A DNA stretch of 22,123 nucleotides from AP-15 sp035570595. Its GTDB lineage: Bacteria; Pseudomonadota; Alphaproteobacteria; ATCC43930; CGMCC-115725. Both the position numbers and the translations under genes were made by a program. Below are positions 14,825 to 21,614 of this stretch, in pieces. The stretch lies in assembly GCA_035570595.1 (NCBI GenBank), contig DATMLF010000194.1:1-22123 (forward strand), in the 5' to 3' direction. The notes under the pieces were generated by a model. The model saw only the letters and a list, made by a program, of their open reading frames with translations. It searched no databases and had not been told where the DNA came from. How positions within the stretch are numbered: the stretch's first letter is position 1; each line of letters starts with the position of its first letter.

Positions 14825-14871
14825 GCGCTATGTTCCGCCGATCCCCCGGGGATGCGCCGCTGCACCGCACC

Positions 14872-15291
14872 ATGATCCCGATCATAGGACAAATCGCCGT
14901 CGATGACAGCCGGATCGACGAAACGTTCATCCGCGCCTCCGGCCCCGGCGGGCAGAACGTCAACAAAGTCGCGACCGCGGTGCAATTGCGCCTCGCGCTC
15001 GCCGATGTGGCGGGGCTGACGCCCGAGATCAGCCGCCGCGTCGCGCGCTTGGCCGGCCGCAGGCTGACCCAGGACGGCGTCCTCGTCATCGCCGCGCGCC
15101 GCTTCCGCAGTCAGGAACGCAATCGCCAGGACGCACTCGACCGATTGATCGCCCTGTTGCGCCGCGCCGCCGAGCCGCCCACCCCGCGCCGCGCTACCCG
15201 GCCGACCATCGCCTCGATCGAGCGGCGCCTCGAACAAAAATCCCGCCGCGCCGCGCTCAAGCAACGGCGCCGCCCCGGATCCGACCGCTAG
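14872..15291 (+). CDS. arfB: ArfB-type alternative ribosome-rescue peptidyl-tRNA hydrolase
   Basis: A 139-aa release-factor-like protein (YaeJ/ArfB family) that enters stalled ribosomes and hydrolyses peptidyl-tRNA. The GGQ catalytic motif is at residues 26-28 in RASGPGGQNVNK. The C-terminal tail is very basic (RRATRP to KQRRRPGSDR), as needed to sit in the empty mRNA channel. A start at 14830 would add 14 residues; I prefer 14872 because the family begins a few residues before this beta strand (MIPIIGQIAV), although neither start has a strong Shine-Dalgarno. It is divergent from the hydroxylase operon and apparently a single-gene unit. Confidence 0.92.
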   Translation: MIPIIGQIAVDDSRIDETFIRASGPGGQNVNKVATAVQLRLALADVAGLTPEISRRVARLAGRRLTQDGVLVIAARRFRSQERNRQDALDRLIALLRRAAEPPTPRRATRPTIASIERRLEQKSRRAALKQRRRPGSDR

Positions 15292-15453
15292 GAAGGTTCG
15301 TTCGTATTTATTGCTTCGGCCCACCCTCGCCCGGCTCGCGAGAGAGAGCGTGGGAACGGCGCCGGGTGCCACTCCTCCCGGCAACGGTTTGGGAGTCTGC
15401 GGCTCGCGCGCGCCCCTGGCCTTCCGGCTGCGAAACAGCCGCCGACCAACCCC

Positions 15454-15723
15454 TTAGGTAGGTTCCGAGACCCGAGATCGTGGAACGCGCCGACGCGGTT
15501 GCGGCTTGTTGAGGGCTAAGGCCGCCGCCTTGCGGTTTGCCGCATCCTTGTCGGCCGCTTCCTTTGCCAGCCGAAGTGCCCGCAAGCGCGCGGTTTTCTC
15601 GGCCTCTGCGCGCCGCGCAGTCGTGTCGGCCTGCGCGCCTTGCGCATCGGCCTTCTTTTTCGACTTGAACTGGCCCTCGGCTCGGCGGCGGCTGGATTCG
15701 TTCGATACGGATTGGGAAGGCAT
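15454..15723 (-). CDS. Small basic Ala/Lys/Arg-rich hypothetical protein
   Basis: An 89-aa cytoplasmic protein with no signal peptide or known domain. It is probably one long charged helix: the middle (about 25-70) is an alternating Ala/Glu/Lys/Arg stretch including ARLRALRLAKEAADKD, and the C-terminus is PQPRRRVPRSRV. Small proteins starting with a similar SQSVSNE-type N-terminus recur in alphaproteobacteria without a function, from memory. GAGGAGG lies close upstream of the ATG, which supports expression. It follows, 14 bases later, the small gene at 15738-15974, so the two are probably co-transcribed. A nucleic-acid-binding role is only suggested by charge. Confidence 0.65.
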   Translation of the reverse strand: MPSQSVSNESSRRRAEGQFKSKKKADAQGAQADTTARRAEAEKTARLRALRLAKEAADKDAANRKAAALALNKPQPRRRVPRSRVSEPT

Positions 15724-15737
15724 GGCTGCAACCTCCT

Positions 15738-15974
15738 CTACAGGCGGACGATCTCACCGGGCGGCACCCGCGTTCCGGAAAATTGTTCCAGCCAGTCGCG
15801 GGCGGCATCGTCGGGAGACGACCAGCTTGCGATGGAGCACCTGACCCGGCGGCCCGATCTCTGAGCCGCGACGACGGCGCGATTCCACTGCCTGTCGTCG
15901 GTCATCGGGCCTTCGACAGAAAACGTCTCCTCGTCCTTGTCACTGACGATCAGATAGAACGGCTGCTGAGGCAT
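15738..15974 (-). CDS. Small conserved-looking hypothetical protein (78 aa)
   Basis: A 78-aa soluble protein with an ordered, non-repetitive composition: FYLIVSDKDEETFSVEGPMTD suggests beta strands, then a helix DDRQWNRAVVAAQRSGR and an amphipathic helix DDAARDWLEQFSG before the end PPGEIVRL. No domain recognised. The frame is open much further upstream, but the start at 15974 is chosen because the upstream translation is Arg/Pro-rich shadow-like sequence and a purine-rich GAGGATCAGG precedes this ATG. It lies between two other tiny minus-strand genes. Function unknown. Confidence 0.6.
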   Translation of the reverse strand: MPQQPFYLIVSDKDEETFSVEGPMTDDRQWNRAVVAAQRSGRRVRCSIASWSSPDDAARDWLEQFSGTRVPPGEIVRL

Positions 15975-16038
15975 AACGCCTGATCCTCGCGGGCTTGGCG
16001 AGCACGGCGGCGACAGTGCTCCTCGGTCATGGTCGGGT

Positions 16039-16236
16039 TCAGAGCGTCCCTGCGCCGGGGACAAGCCAAGGGCGATGCGGCCGGTCGGGCGGCGATATGA
16101 CCGCCTCGTAAACGATCGCGCTCGCCAGGATAACAGTGTCCGCGGGGGTGCGCCCGTCGTTGTCGCAGCCGGGGTCGTGCGCGGCGCACCATTTGTTGAA
16201 CCCGTGTGCATAGCTGTCCGCCAAGGAAATACGCAT
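16039..16236 (-). CDS. Small hypothetical protein (65 aa)
   Basis: A 65-aa frame with a protein-like composition at its start (ISLADSYAHGFNKWCAAHDP), then two Cys, an acidic turn (CDNDGRTPADT) and a short hydrophobic helix (VILASAIVYEAVI), ending Pro-rich. An upstream GTG at 16266 is in frame, but the ATG at 16236 has AGGA seven bases ahead. It is 64 bp upstream of the next small gene and might head a three-gene unit. No family recognised; it could be spurious. Confidence 0.4.
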   Translation of the reverse strand: MRISLADSYAHGFNKWCAAHDPGCDNDGRTPADTVILASAIVYEAVISPPDRPHRPWLVPGAGTL

Positions 16237-16323
16237 TGGACCATCCTGCTCTCGGCTGTCGATCACAAGATATGGGGACGGATTTATGTTTTTCTACGAA
16301 CATTTTGACATGCAGGATATATT

Positions 16324-16354
16324 TCGCCAAAAGCGGCTTAGCTCGCCAAAAGCG
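16324..16354 (+). promoter_or_regulatory. 12-bp perfect direct repeat, likely activator site
   Basis: TCGCCAAAAGCG occurs twice, at 16324-16335 and 16343-16354, 19 bp apart start to start, so on nearly the same face of the helix. The second copy ends 18 bp before a TATAAA box at 16373 and thus covers the -35 position. This is the arrangement of a class II activator site. The region is AT-richer than its surroundings. Confidence 0.5.
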
Positions 16355-16372
16355 TCATTCCGGACTTGTCGC

Positions 16373-16378
16373 TATAAA
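16373..16378 (+). promoter_or_regulatory. -10-like TATAAA box of the NTF2-like gene
   Basis: TATAAA lies 105 bp upstream of the ATG at 16484. No good -35 hexamer is present at the right distance; instead the direct repeat overlaps that position, which is consistent with activator-dependent transcription. A nearby TTGACA at 16305-16310 has no matching -10 at usual spacing. Confidence 0.4.
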
Positions 16379-16483
16379 ATATTCCTGCGTACTTCGAGCC
16401 GGCTGTGGGAGATTACCGGGGAGATCAGGTTAGGCTTCGGGTACGCCGGTTTATCCGAATCCACGATGCCTTGGGAGGAAAAC

Positions 16484-16942
16484 ATGGATGTGACCCGTCG
16501 TGATATGGCGGTCGCCGGTGCGTTGGCGCTCGGCGCGGCGAGCCTGCTGCGCGGTTCGGCGGCGCTCGCCGATGCCGGCGACGAGGCGGCCGTCAAAGAC
16601 AATGTCGAAGCATTGCGCAAGGCACTGTTGTCGGCGGACAAGGCCCAATTGGTGCAGTTGACAGCCGCGCAACTGAGCTACGGCCACTCAAGCGGCAAAG
16701 TCCAGAACAAGGGCGAGTTCGTCGACGGAGTGGTGAACCGCAAGGCGGTCCTCAAGTCGCTGAGCTTTCCCGAACTGACCGTATCCTTGGCGGGCGACGC
16801 CGCGATCGCGCGCCACCTCTGGGTGTCGCAATCCGAGAGCGACGGCAAAGCCAACAACATCAGGCTCGGCGTTCTCGCCGTCTGGCAAAAGCAAGACGGC
16901 GGCTGGAAGCTGCTGGCGCGCCAAGGCTTCAAGCCGGACTGA
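16484..16942 (+). CDS. Tat-exported NTF2-like (SnoaL/DUF4440-type) protein
   Basis: A 152-aa protein with a twin-arginine signal (TRRDMAVAGALALG, Arg5-Arg6), a hydrophobic stretch and likely cleavage after ALA at 27-29. The mature part fits the NTF2-like fold: an N-terminal helix around DNVEALRKALLSADKAQLVQL, then strands ending with LGVLAVWQKQDGGWKLLARQ, the usual closing strands of DUF4440-type proteins. Whether it is an enzyme or a ligand binder is not visible. The frame extends upstream to 16286, but GGGAGGA five bases before the ATG at 16484 and the Tat signal right after it fix the start. Its promoter region carries a direct repeat. It is convergent with the MFS gene. Confidence 0.85.
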   Translation: MDVTRRDMAVAGALALGAASLLRGSAALADAGDEAAVKDNVEALRKALLSADKAQLVQLTAAQLSYGHSSGKVQNKGEFVDGVVNRKAVLKSLSFPELTVSLAGDAAIARHLWVSQSESDGKANNIRLGVLAVWQKQDGGWKLLARQGFKPD

Positions 16943-16945
16943 CGA

Positions 16946-16966
16946 CCCCAATCGCGTTTCGCGGGG
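16946..16966. terminator. Imperfect hairpin in the NTF2-like/MFS convergent gap
   Basis: CCCC-AAT-CGCG-TTT-CGCG-GGG can fold with a bulge three bases after the stop codon of the NTF2-like gene. It has no T-tract. A bidirectional terminator between convergent genes is plausible but weakly supported. Confidence 0.22.
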
Positions 16967-16995
16967 CCGTCCGCAAAACGCCCGTCAGCCGGCAA

Positions 16996-18240
16996 CTATG
17001 CGCGCGCCAGGACGGGCGACGCAAAGCGGCTTTGGCGCAACACCAGCGCGCCGACGACAACGAGATTGGCGAGGTTGAACAGGATTCCGGCGGCGAAGGC
17101 GGCGGCGTAAAAGCCGACGTGATCGTAGATGGCGCCCGCCATCCAGCCGCCCGCCGCCATGCCCGAGCCGCTGCACAGCAGCAAGGTCGGGACCCGCCAC
17201 GACGCCTCGCTCGCCGGAAACAATTCGCGGATCGCCAGCACATAGGCCGGGATGATGCCGCTGAAGCCGAGCCCGAACGCGGCCGAGACGACAAACAGCC
17301 CGGCCTCGTTCTGGGTCAACAGGAACCCGGTCATCGCCGTCACCTGACAGGCGGAGCCGGCGAGCACGGCGCGCAGGCCGCCATAGCGGTCGGCAACAAA
17401 GCCCCAGAACTGGCGGCCGGCAAAGGCGCAGGCCAGCAGCAGCGACAGCATCGCGCTGCCCTGGGTCAGCGGAATGCCGACATCGCTGCAGAACGCGACC
17501 AGGTGACCTTGCGGCATCGCCATCGGGACGCAGCACAAAAAGCTCGCCAGGCTCAAGAGCCCAAGCGCGGTCCGCGGCTTGAGCCCGAGCACCGGCGCGC
17601 CCGCCGCCGGCTCGGCCGGGGCGCCCGCAGCGCGGGCGACGCCTGGCACGCGTCGAAACACCAAAAACGCGACCGGCAGGATCACCGCGACCGCGAACAG
17701 CGCATAAACCTGCATCATGCGTTGCCAGCCGATCCACGGCAGCGCGTGGGCGAACAGTGGCGCCCAGATGGTGCCGGCGACAGCCTGGCCGCTCGCGATC
17801 AGCGCCAGTGCGGTGCCGCGGCGCCGGTCAAACCAGCGCGCGACGTAGACGTAGAGCGGCGCGTTGAGCCCGGCGTTGCCGAGGAGGCCCATGAAGAGCC
17901 CGTGCCCGAGATAGAGGTCTATCCGGTGGCCGAGGCTCGCCAGCAAGAGACCGGTCGCGATCATCAGCGCGCCAAACATGACTGTCCAGCGCACCCCGAC
18001 GCGCTCGGCGATTTGGCCCATCGCAATCCCGCCGACCGACGAGCCGAGCCAGGCAAGCGCCGAGCACAGCGCCGGTACCGAGCGGGCGTCGCCAAAAGCG
18101 GCCGCGATCGGCTGCAAAGCTACGATCGTGATCGTCGGCGCACCAAACGACACCGACAGGATTCCGAGCGCGCTGCCGGCGACAAGCCAGGACCGGCGAG
18201 TCTCGACGCTGCCGGTGCCGCCAAGGGATGCGGTCGCCAT
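16996..18240 (-). CDS. MFS transporter
   Basis: A 414-aa inner-membrane protein with about 12 hydrophobic segments split by a longer hydrophilic central loop (about 195-220, Ala/Pro-rich, with RRVPGVARAAGAPAEP). The loop after the second segment has a degenerate major-facilitator motif (MGQIAERVGVRW). The second half contains GRQFWGFVADRYGG (the matching loop) and GFSGIIPAYVLAIRELFPAS, which is reminiscent of oxalate/monocarboxylate-type MFS members. Substrate cannot be assigned. No Shine-Dalgarno precedes the ATG; a tiny ORF ends 6 bases upstream, so translation may be coupled to it. Uptake of an organic acid is a guess from resemblance. Confidence 0.88.
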   Translation of the reverse strand: MATASLGGTGSVETRRSWLVAGSALGILSVSFGAPTITIVALQPIAAAFGDARSVPALCSALAWLGSSVGGIAMGQIAERVGVRWTVMFGALMIATGLLLASLGHRIDLYLGHGLFMGLLGNAGLNAPLYVYVARWFDRRRGTALALIASGQAVAGTIWAPLFAHALPWIGWQRMMQVYALFAVAVILPVAFLVFRRVPGVARAAGAPAEPAAGAPVLGLKPRTALGLLSLASFLCCVPMAMPQGHLVAFCSDVGIPLTQGSAMLSLLLACAFAGRQFWGFVADRYGGLRAVLAGSACQVTAMTGFLLTQNEAGLFVVSAAFGLGFSGIIPAYVLAIRELFPASEASWRVPTLLLCSGSGMAAGGWMAGAIYDHVGFYAAAFAAGILFNLANLVVVGALVLRQSRFASPVLARA

Positions 18241-18246
18241 CGGGGG

Positions 18247-18333
18247 CTAGCGGGCGCAGGAGAGGGGCGTACCGCAGTCGCACGCCTCGGGGCGCGCGGC
18301 GAGTTCGTCGTGCAAGGCGGTCGTTCCTCCCAT
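18247..18333 (-). CDS. Possible Cys-containing leader peptide (28 aa) upstream of the MFS gene
   Basis: A 28-codon frame from ATG at 18333 to TAG at 18247 ends 6 bases before the MFS start. The peptide has a CDCG motif and a third Cys near its end (PLSCAR). The MFS gene has no ribosome site of its own, so re-initiation after this ORF would explain how it is translated. Its own start has only a weak purine stretch; an internal TTG preceded by GGAGG is an alternative. Short Cys-containing upstream ORFs with regulatory roles are known in alphaproteobacteria, but this one is unproven. Confidence 0.28.
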   Translation of the reverse strand: MGGTTALHDELAARPEACDCGTPLSCAR

Positions 18334-18526
18334 GGCAGCTTCTGCCGCGCCGTTGGGGCGAGTGTTACGACGGCGCACGCCCCGGTAACAAGAGCGGGTG
18401 CCGCCGCGCATGGCGGGCATACCCGATCACGTCGGTTCGAGCGCGAGTGCGCGCCTCGTCCGCTAAACAAAGACCTGGCGTCGCTCCATTTGACAAAAGC
18501 CGTCGAACGCTTCGGGAACCACAAAC

Positions 18527-18946
18527 ATGGCCGATCCCTTTCGCTTGCAGCGCTTTGTCGATGCCCAGGCGCCGGTTTTCGACGAGGTTCGCGCGGAGCT
18601 TCGCGCCGGCCGCAAGCGCGGGCACTGGATGTGGTTTGTTTTTCCGCAGATCAGCGGCCTCGGCGCGAGCCCGACGGCGGACCGTTATGCGGTCTCCTCG
18701 CTGGCCGAGGCCGAAGCTTACCTGGCGCACCCGCTCCTCGGGCCGCGGTTGCGCGAATGCACCGAGCTGGTGAGGGCAATCGAGGGCCGCGCCGTCCGCG
18801 AGATTTTCGGCTACCCCGACGACCTCAAATTCCGCTCGTCGATGACCTTGTTCGCCCACGCGACGCACGACAGCACGCTCTTTACCGAGGCGATCGGCAA
18901 ATACTTCCCGGACGGCTTTGACCCGCTGACCCTCGAACGCCTATGA
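18527..18946 (+). CDS. DUF1810 family protein
   Basis: A 139-aa soluble protein of the uncharacterised DUF1810 family, sometimes labelled 'calpastatin' in databases without biochemical support. Family marks are FRLQRFVDAQ (5-14), the HWMWFVFPQISGLG block (33-46), a YAVSSLAEAEAYLAHPLLGP stretch, and DDLKFRSSMTLF followed by the C-terminal helix TLFTEAIGKYFPDG. Its length matches the family. There is no signal peptide. The start has only a weak GGGA upstream. It is divergent from the MFS gene across 286 bp, and apparently monocistronic. No function is inferred. Confidence 0.9.
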   Translation: MADPFRLQRFVDAQAPVFDEVRAELRAGRKRGHWMWFVFPQISGLGASPTADRYAVSSLAEAEAYLAHPLLGPRLRECTELVRAIEGRAVREIFGYPDDLKFRSSMTLFAHATHDSTLFTEAIGKYFPDGFDPLTLERL

Positions 18947-19064
18947 CCGGGTGGCGATCCGCCGGGCCTTCCGGTCCTTGCCCGACCGCACGGTGCAAGG
19001 CTAGGGTCGCCCCGACCGCGGCGCGCGAGTTTCGTGCGGCGCCCTCCTGCCGAGCAGAGCCGTG

Positions 19065-19877
19065 ATGCCGATCCATATCGAAGACCTTGAATACCGTCGC
19101 GACGCCGGCGGCCCGTTATTGGCGCGTCTTTACCGCCCCGAAGGCGACGGGGTGTTTCCCGCGCTTCTGGAGGTGCACGGCGGTGCGTGGACCTCCGGCG
19201 ACCGGCTCAACAACGCCGCGATCGGCGAATATCTGGCGGCTCGCGGGGTCGTCATGCTGTCGATCGATTTCCGCATGCCGCCTGTCGCCCGCTATCCGGA
19301 AACTGTCGCCGACGTGAACTTCGGCATCCGCTTTCTGAAGGCGAACGCCGCGCGCTTCTCCACCCGCGCCGAGCTGGTCGGCGGGCTCGGGACGTCGTCG
19401 GGCGGCCACTTGCTGCTGCTGAACGTGCTGCGGCCGCGCGATCCGCGCTATACAGCACTGCCGCTTTCCGGCGTCGACGCCAACGTCGCTTTCGCGGTCG
19501 CCTGCTGGCCGGTCGCCGACCCGCTCGCCCGCTACCGGGCAGTGCGCGAGCGCGGCAACGCCCGGCTTGCCGCCGCCCACGACCAGTTCTGGCCGTCCGA
19601 GGCGGCAATGGCCGAAGGCAATCCGCAGCTGATCCTCGAGCGCGGCGAGGCCGCAGAGAAGCCTGCGGCGCTGATCATGCAGGGCACCAACGACGACAAC
19701 CTGACGCCCGACATGGCGAGGAACTTTGCCGCCGCCTACACCAGAGCCGGCGGAACCATCTCCTTTCATGAATTCGAAGGCGAGCCGCACGCCTTTATCG
19801 GCCGCGACCCCAACTCGGAAAACGCACGGCGCGCCCTCGGCCTGATCGCCGAGTTCATCCATCGCCAGGCCGGCTGA
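19065..19877 (+). CDS. Alpha/beta hydrolase (esterase/lipase-like)
   Basis: A 270-aa cytoplasmic hydrolase of the hormone-sensitive-lipase-like type. The oxyanion-hole motif is HGGAW (38-42), the nucleophile is Ser111 in GTSSG (109-113), the acid is probably Asp210 or Asp211 in QGTNDDNLTP, and the base is His242 in EGEPHAF. All parts of the triad are thus visible. A GTG at 19062 directly precedes the ATG; either could start, with no strong Shine-Dalgarno. It is convergent with the amidohydrolase gene, whose product could act in the same route, but no shared operon exists. Substrate is likely an ester, amide or lactone; nothing more specific can be read. Confidence 0.88.
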   Translation: MPIHIEDLEYRRDAGGPLLARLYRPEGDGVFPALLEVHGGAWTSGDRLNNAAIGEYLAARGVVMLSIDFRMPPVARYPETVADVNFGIRFLKANAARFSTRAELVGGLGTSSGGHLLLLNVLRPRDPRYTALPLSGVDANVAFAVACWPVADPLARYRAVRERGNARLAAAHDQFWPSEAAMAEGNPQLILERGEAAEKPAALIMQGTNDDNLTPDMARNFAAAYTRAGGTISFHEFEGEPHAFIGRDPNSENARRALGLIAEFIHRQAG

Positions 19878-19938
19878 GCCGCCGCCGGGCCGGTCGCGGC
19901 AGATTCGCGTCGGAGCCGCTCTATATACCTCCGCGCTC

Positions 19939-19997
19939 ACCATCCCGGCGAAGGCCGGGACCCATTTCTGCCATGGGCGCACCGGCCTGCGCCGGTG
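19939..19997. repeat. REP-like hairpin plus second hairpin in a convergent gap
   Basis: TCCCGGC-GAAG-GCCGGGA (19943-19960) belongs to the same repeat family as the elements at 3553 and 10907, with a changed stem. A second perfect hairpin, CACCGGC-CTGC-GCCGGTG (19980-19997), follows. They lie between the convergent hydrolase and amidohydrolase stops and could end or protect both transcripts. The rest of the 178-bp gap holds nothing recognisable. Confidence 0.6.
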
Positions 19998-20055
19998 TGG
20001 CGTGGATTTGGCCAGGGCTTTCGGCGCGGCACCCGCCTGACTGGCGACACACGGG

Positions 20056-21552
20056 CTAGTCGAGCGGGGCGCCGTAGCGGTGGATGTGGTAGGGAGCACG
20101 GGCCATGCCGGGGCAGTGGCTGCCGACGACGGGTTCGAGCGCCTCGTAAAGGCGGCGGTTGTCGGCGTTGGCGGCGGCGAGGCGCTCGCGCGTTACTTCG
20201 ACGCGCTGCGCCAGGCGCGGCAAGTCGACGGTCGTGACCCGGTGGTTGTCGACGACGAGGCGCCCGCCAATCATGACGCTCGCGACCGCGGTGCCGTCTT
20301 CGGTGTGGACCAGCTGGTTGACCGGGTCGTTCAGCGGCAGCCAGTTTGGGTGGTCGAGGTCGAGCATGACGATGTCGGCCTTGTAGCCGGGCATCAGTCT
20401 GCCGATCCGGCCGGCAAAGCCGAGGGCGCGGGCGCTGCCCTCGGTCGCGGCCAATGCCGCCTCGCGCGTCGTCAGCCACCGCCGCCAGTCGGGCCCCCGC
20501 ACCTTCGAGGCGAGCGAGGCCAGCCGCATCGCCTCGTACATGTTCTGGTTGTCGGAGCAGTTGGCGCCATCGGTGCCGATCCCGAGATTGACCCGGCGCT
20601 CCAGCATTCCCCTCGTGTCGGCGAGCCCGCCGCCAAGCCGCATGTTGCTGCCGGGGTTGTGCGCGACCGAGGCGCCGTGGTCGCCGAGCCGGCGCATGTC
20701 GTCGTCGTCGAGCCACACCCCGTGCGCGACGGTGAAATGCGGCCCGAGCACGCCGAGCGCGTCGAGGTGAGCCGTCTGGGTCGTGCCGTAAACCCGGATG
20801 CCGGTCACCGCCTGGACCTTCGACTCGGCGACGTGGCTGTGCAACGGCGCGTCGAATTCGCGCGCCAGATCGGCGCAGCCAATGATGAACGCGTCCGAGC
20901 AGTGATGCGGGATCGTCGGCGCCACCGCCGGGCATAGCTGCTCGCGGTCGAAGGACCAGCCGGCGAGTGCCGCGCGCATCCCGGCGATCGTCGCCGCGCC
21001 GGGCGGCAGCCGCAGTTCGGCGGCGCGCCCCTGCAATGCCGGCGGCAATGCCTCCATAAGGCCCGGGATCGCCTCGAAAAAGCTGCGGTCGGCGACCATC
21101 GGCGCCAATACCGCGCGCATGCCGACATCGGCATAGGCCCGCGCCGCCGCATTCAGCCCTTCGGCGGTCGGCAGCGGCCACTCGAACGACAGATCGTAGC
21201 ACGCGGTGCAGCCCTTCATGACCATCTCGACCGCACCCAGCTGGGTCGACAGATAGCGGTCCTCGAGGGTGCGGTTGCCGGTGATCCAAGGTGCGGCGGT
21301 CAGCAACAGTTCGAGCGTCCAACGGTCGCCCATGCCCTTGCCGAGGTTGCCGTGGCCGTGGGTGTGGGCGTTGACCAGGCCGGGATGCAATAGTCGGCGG
21401 TGGGCGGAGATTTCGGCTGCTTCTGCCGGGGCGGCCAGGCCGGGCGGGCCGATTTCGCGGATCGTGTCACCCTCGACCAGGATGTCGGCGAAGTCGGCGG
21501 TGCCGGCGGCGATGTCGAGCACCCGGCCGCCGCGCAGGATCGTCCAGGCCAT
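20056..21552 (-). CDS. Metal-dependent amidohydrolase (TRZ/ATZ, chlorohydrolase/deaminase type)
   Basis: A 498-aa amidohydrolase-superfamily enzyme with the mononuclear metal site pattern of the aminohydrolase branch: His63 and His65 in NAHTHGHG, His240 in LHSHVAES, His277 in TVAHGVW, and Asp328 in GIGTDGANCSDN. The small beta domain is formed by both ends (ILRGGRVLDIAAG and KADIVMLDLD with MIGGRLVVDN). Relatives deaminate S-adenosylhomocysteine/methylthioadenosine, guanine-like or s-triazine compounds. The C-terminus after about 445 is an extra helical part. The frame is open upstream, but the ATG at 21552 has GGGGAG six bases ahead and the family N-terminus MAWTILRGG. It is divergent from an enoyl-CoA hydratase-like gene across 62 bp. 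Substrate undecided. Confidence 0.9.
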   Translation of the reverse strand: MAWTILRGGRVLDIAAGTADFADILVEGDTIREIGPPGLAAPAEAAEISAHRRLLHPGLVNAHTHGHGNLGKGMGDRWTLELLLTAAPWITGNRTLEDRYLSTQLGAVEMVMKGCTACYDLSFEWPLPTAEGLNAAARAYADVGMRAVLAPMVADRSFFEAIPGLMEALPPALQGRAAELRLPPGAATIAGMRAALAGWSFDREQLCPAVAPTIPHHCSDAFIIGCADLAREFDAPLHSHVAESKVQAVTGIRVYGTTQTAHLDALGVLGPHFTVAHGVWLDDDDMRRLGDHGASVAHNPGSNMRLGGGLADTRGMLERRVNLGIGTDGANCSDNQNMYEAMRLASLASKVRGPDWRRWLTTREAALAATEGSARALGFAGRIGRLMPGYKADIVMLDLDHPNWLPLNDPVNQLVHTEDGTAVASVMIGGRLVVDNHRVTTVDLPRLAQRVEVTRERLAAANADNRRLYEALEPVVGSHCPGMARAPYHIHRYGAPLD

Positions 21553-21614
21553 GTTATTCTCCCCTTGGTGAAGCCGGTCGGCATGATAAGCCGAGACGGG
21601 CGGGGGGCCGAGCA

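Noticed and set aside
16286..16484. 66-residue N-terminal extension of the NTF2-like protein
   Set aside because: The extension covers the promoter region and would bury the Tat signal; a strong ribosome site precedes the ATG at 16484.
18089..18100. Third copy of TCGCCAAAAGCG
   Set aside because: It lies alone inside the MFS coding sequence with no partner or promoter; treated as chance.
17032..18921. 629-codon plus-strand frame across the MFS gene, the gap and the DUF1810 gene
   Set aside because: It runs antisense to the MFS gene and out of frame through DUF1810; the translation is low-complexity Arg/Ala/Gly.
19937..21322. 461-codon minus-strand frame overlapping the amidohydrolase in another frame
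   Set aside because: The amidohydrolase frame has all metal ligands; this frame is Arg/Pro-rich without motifs.
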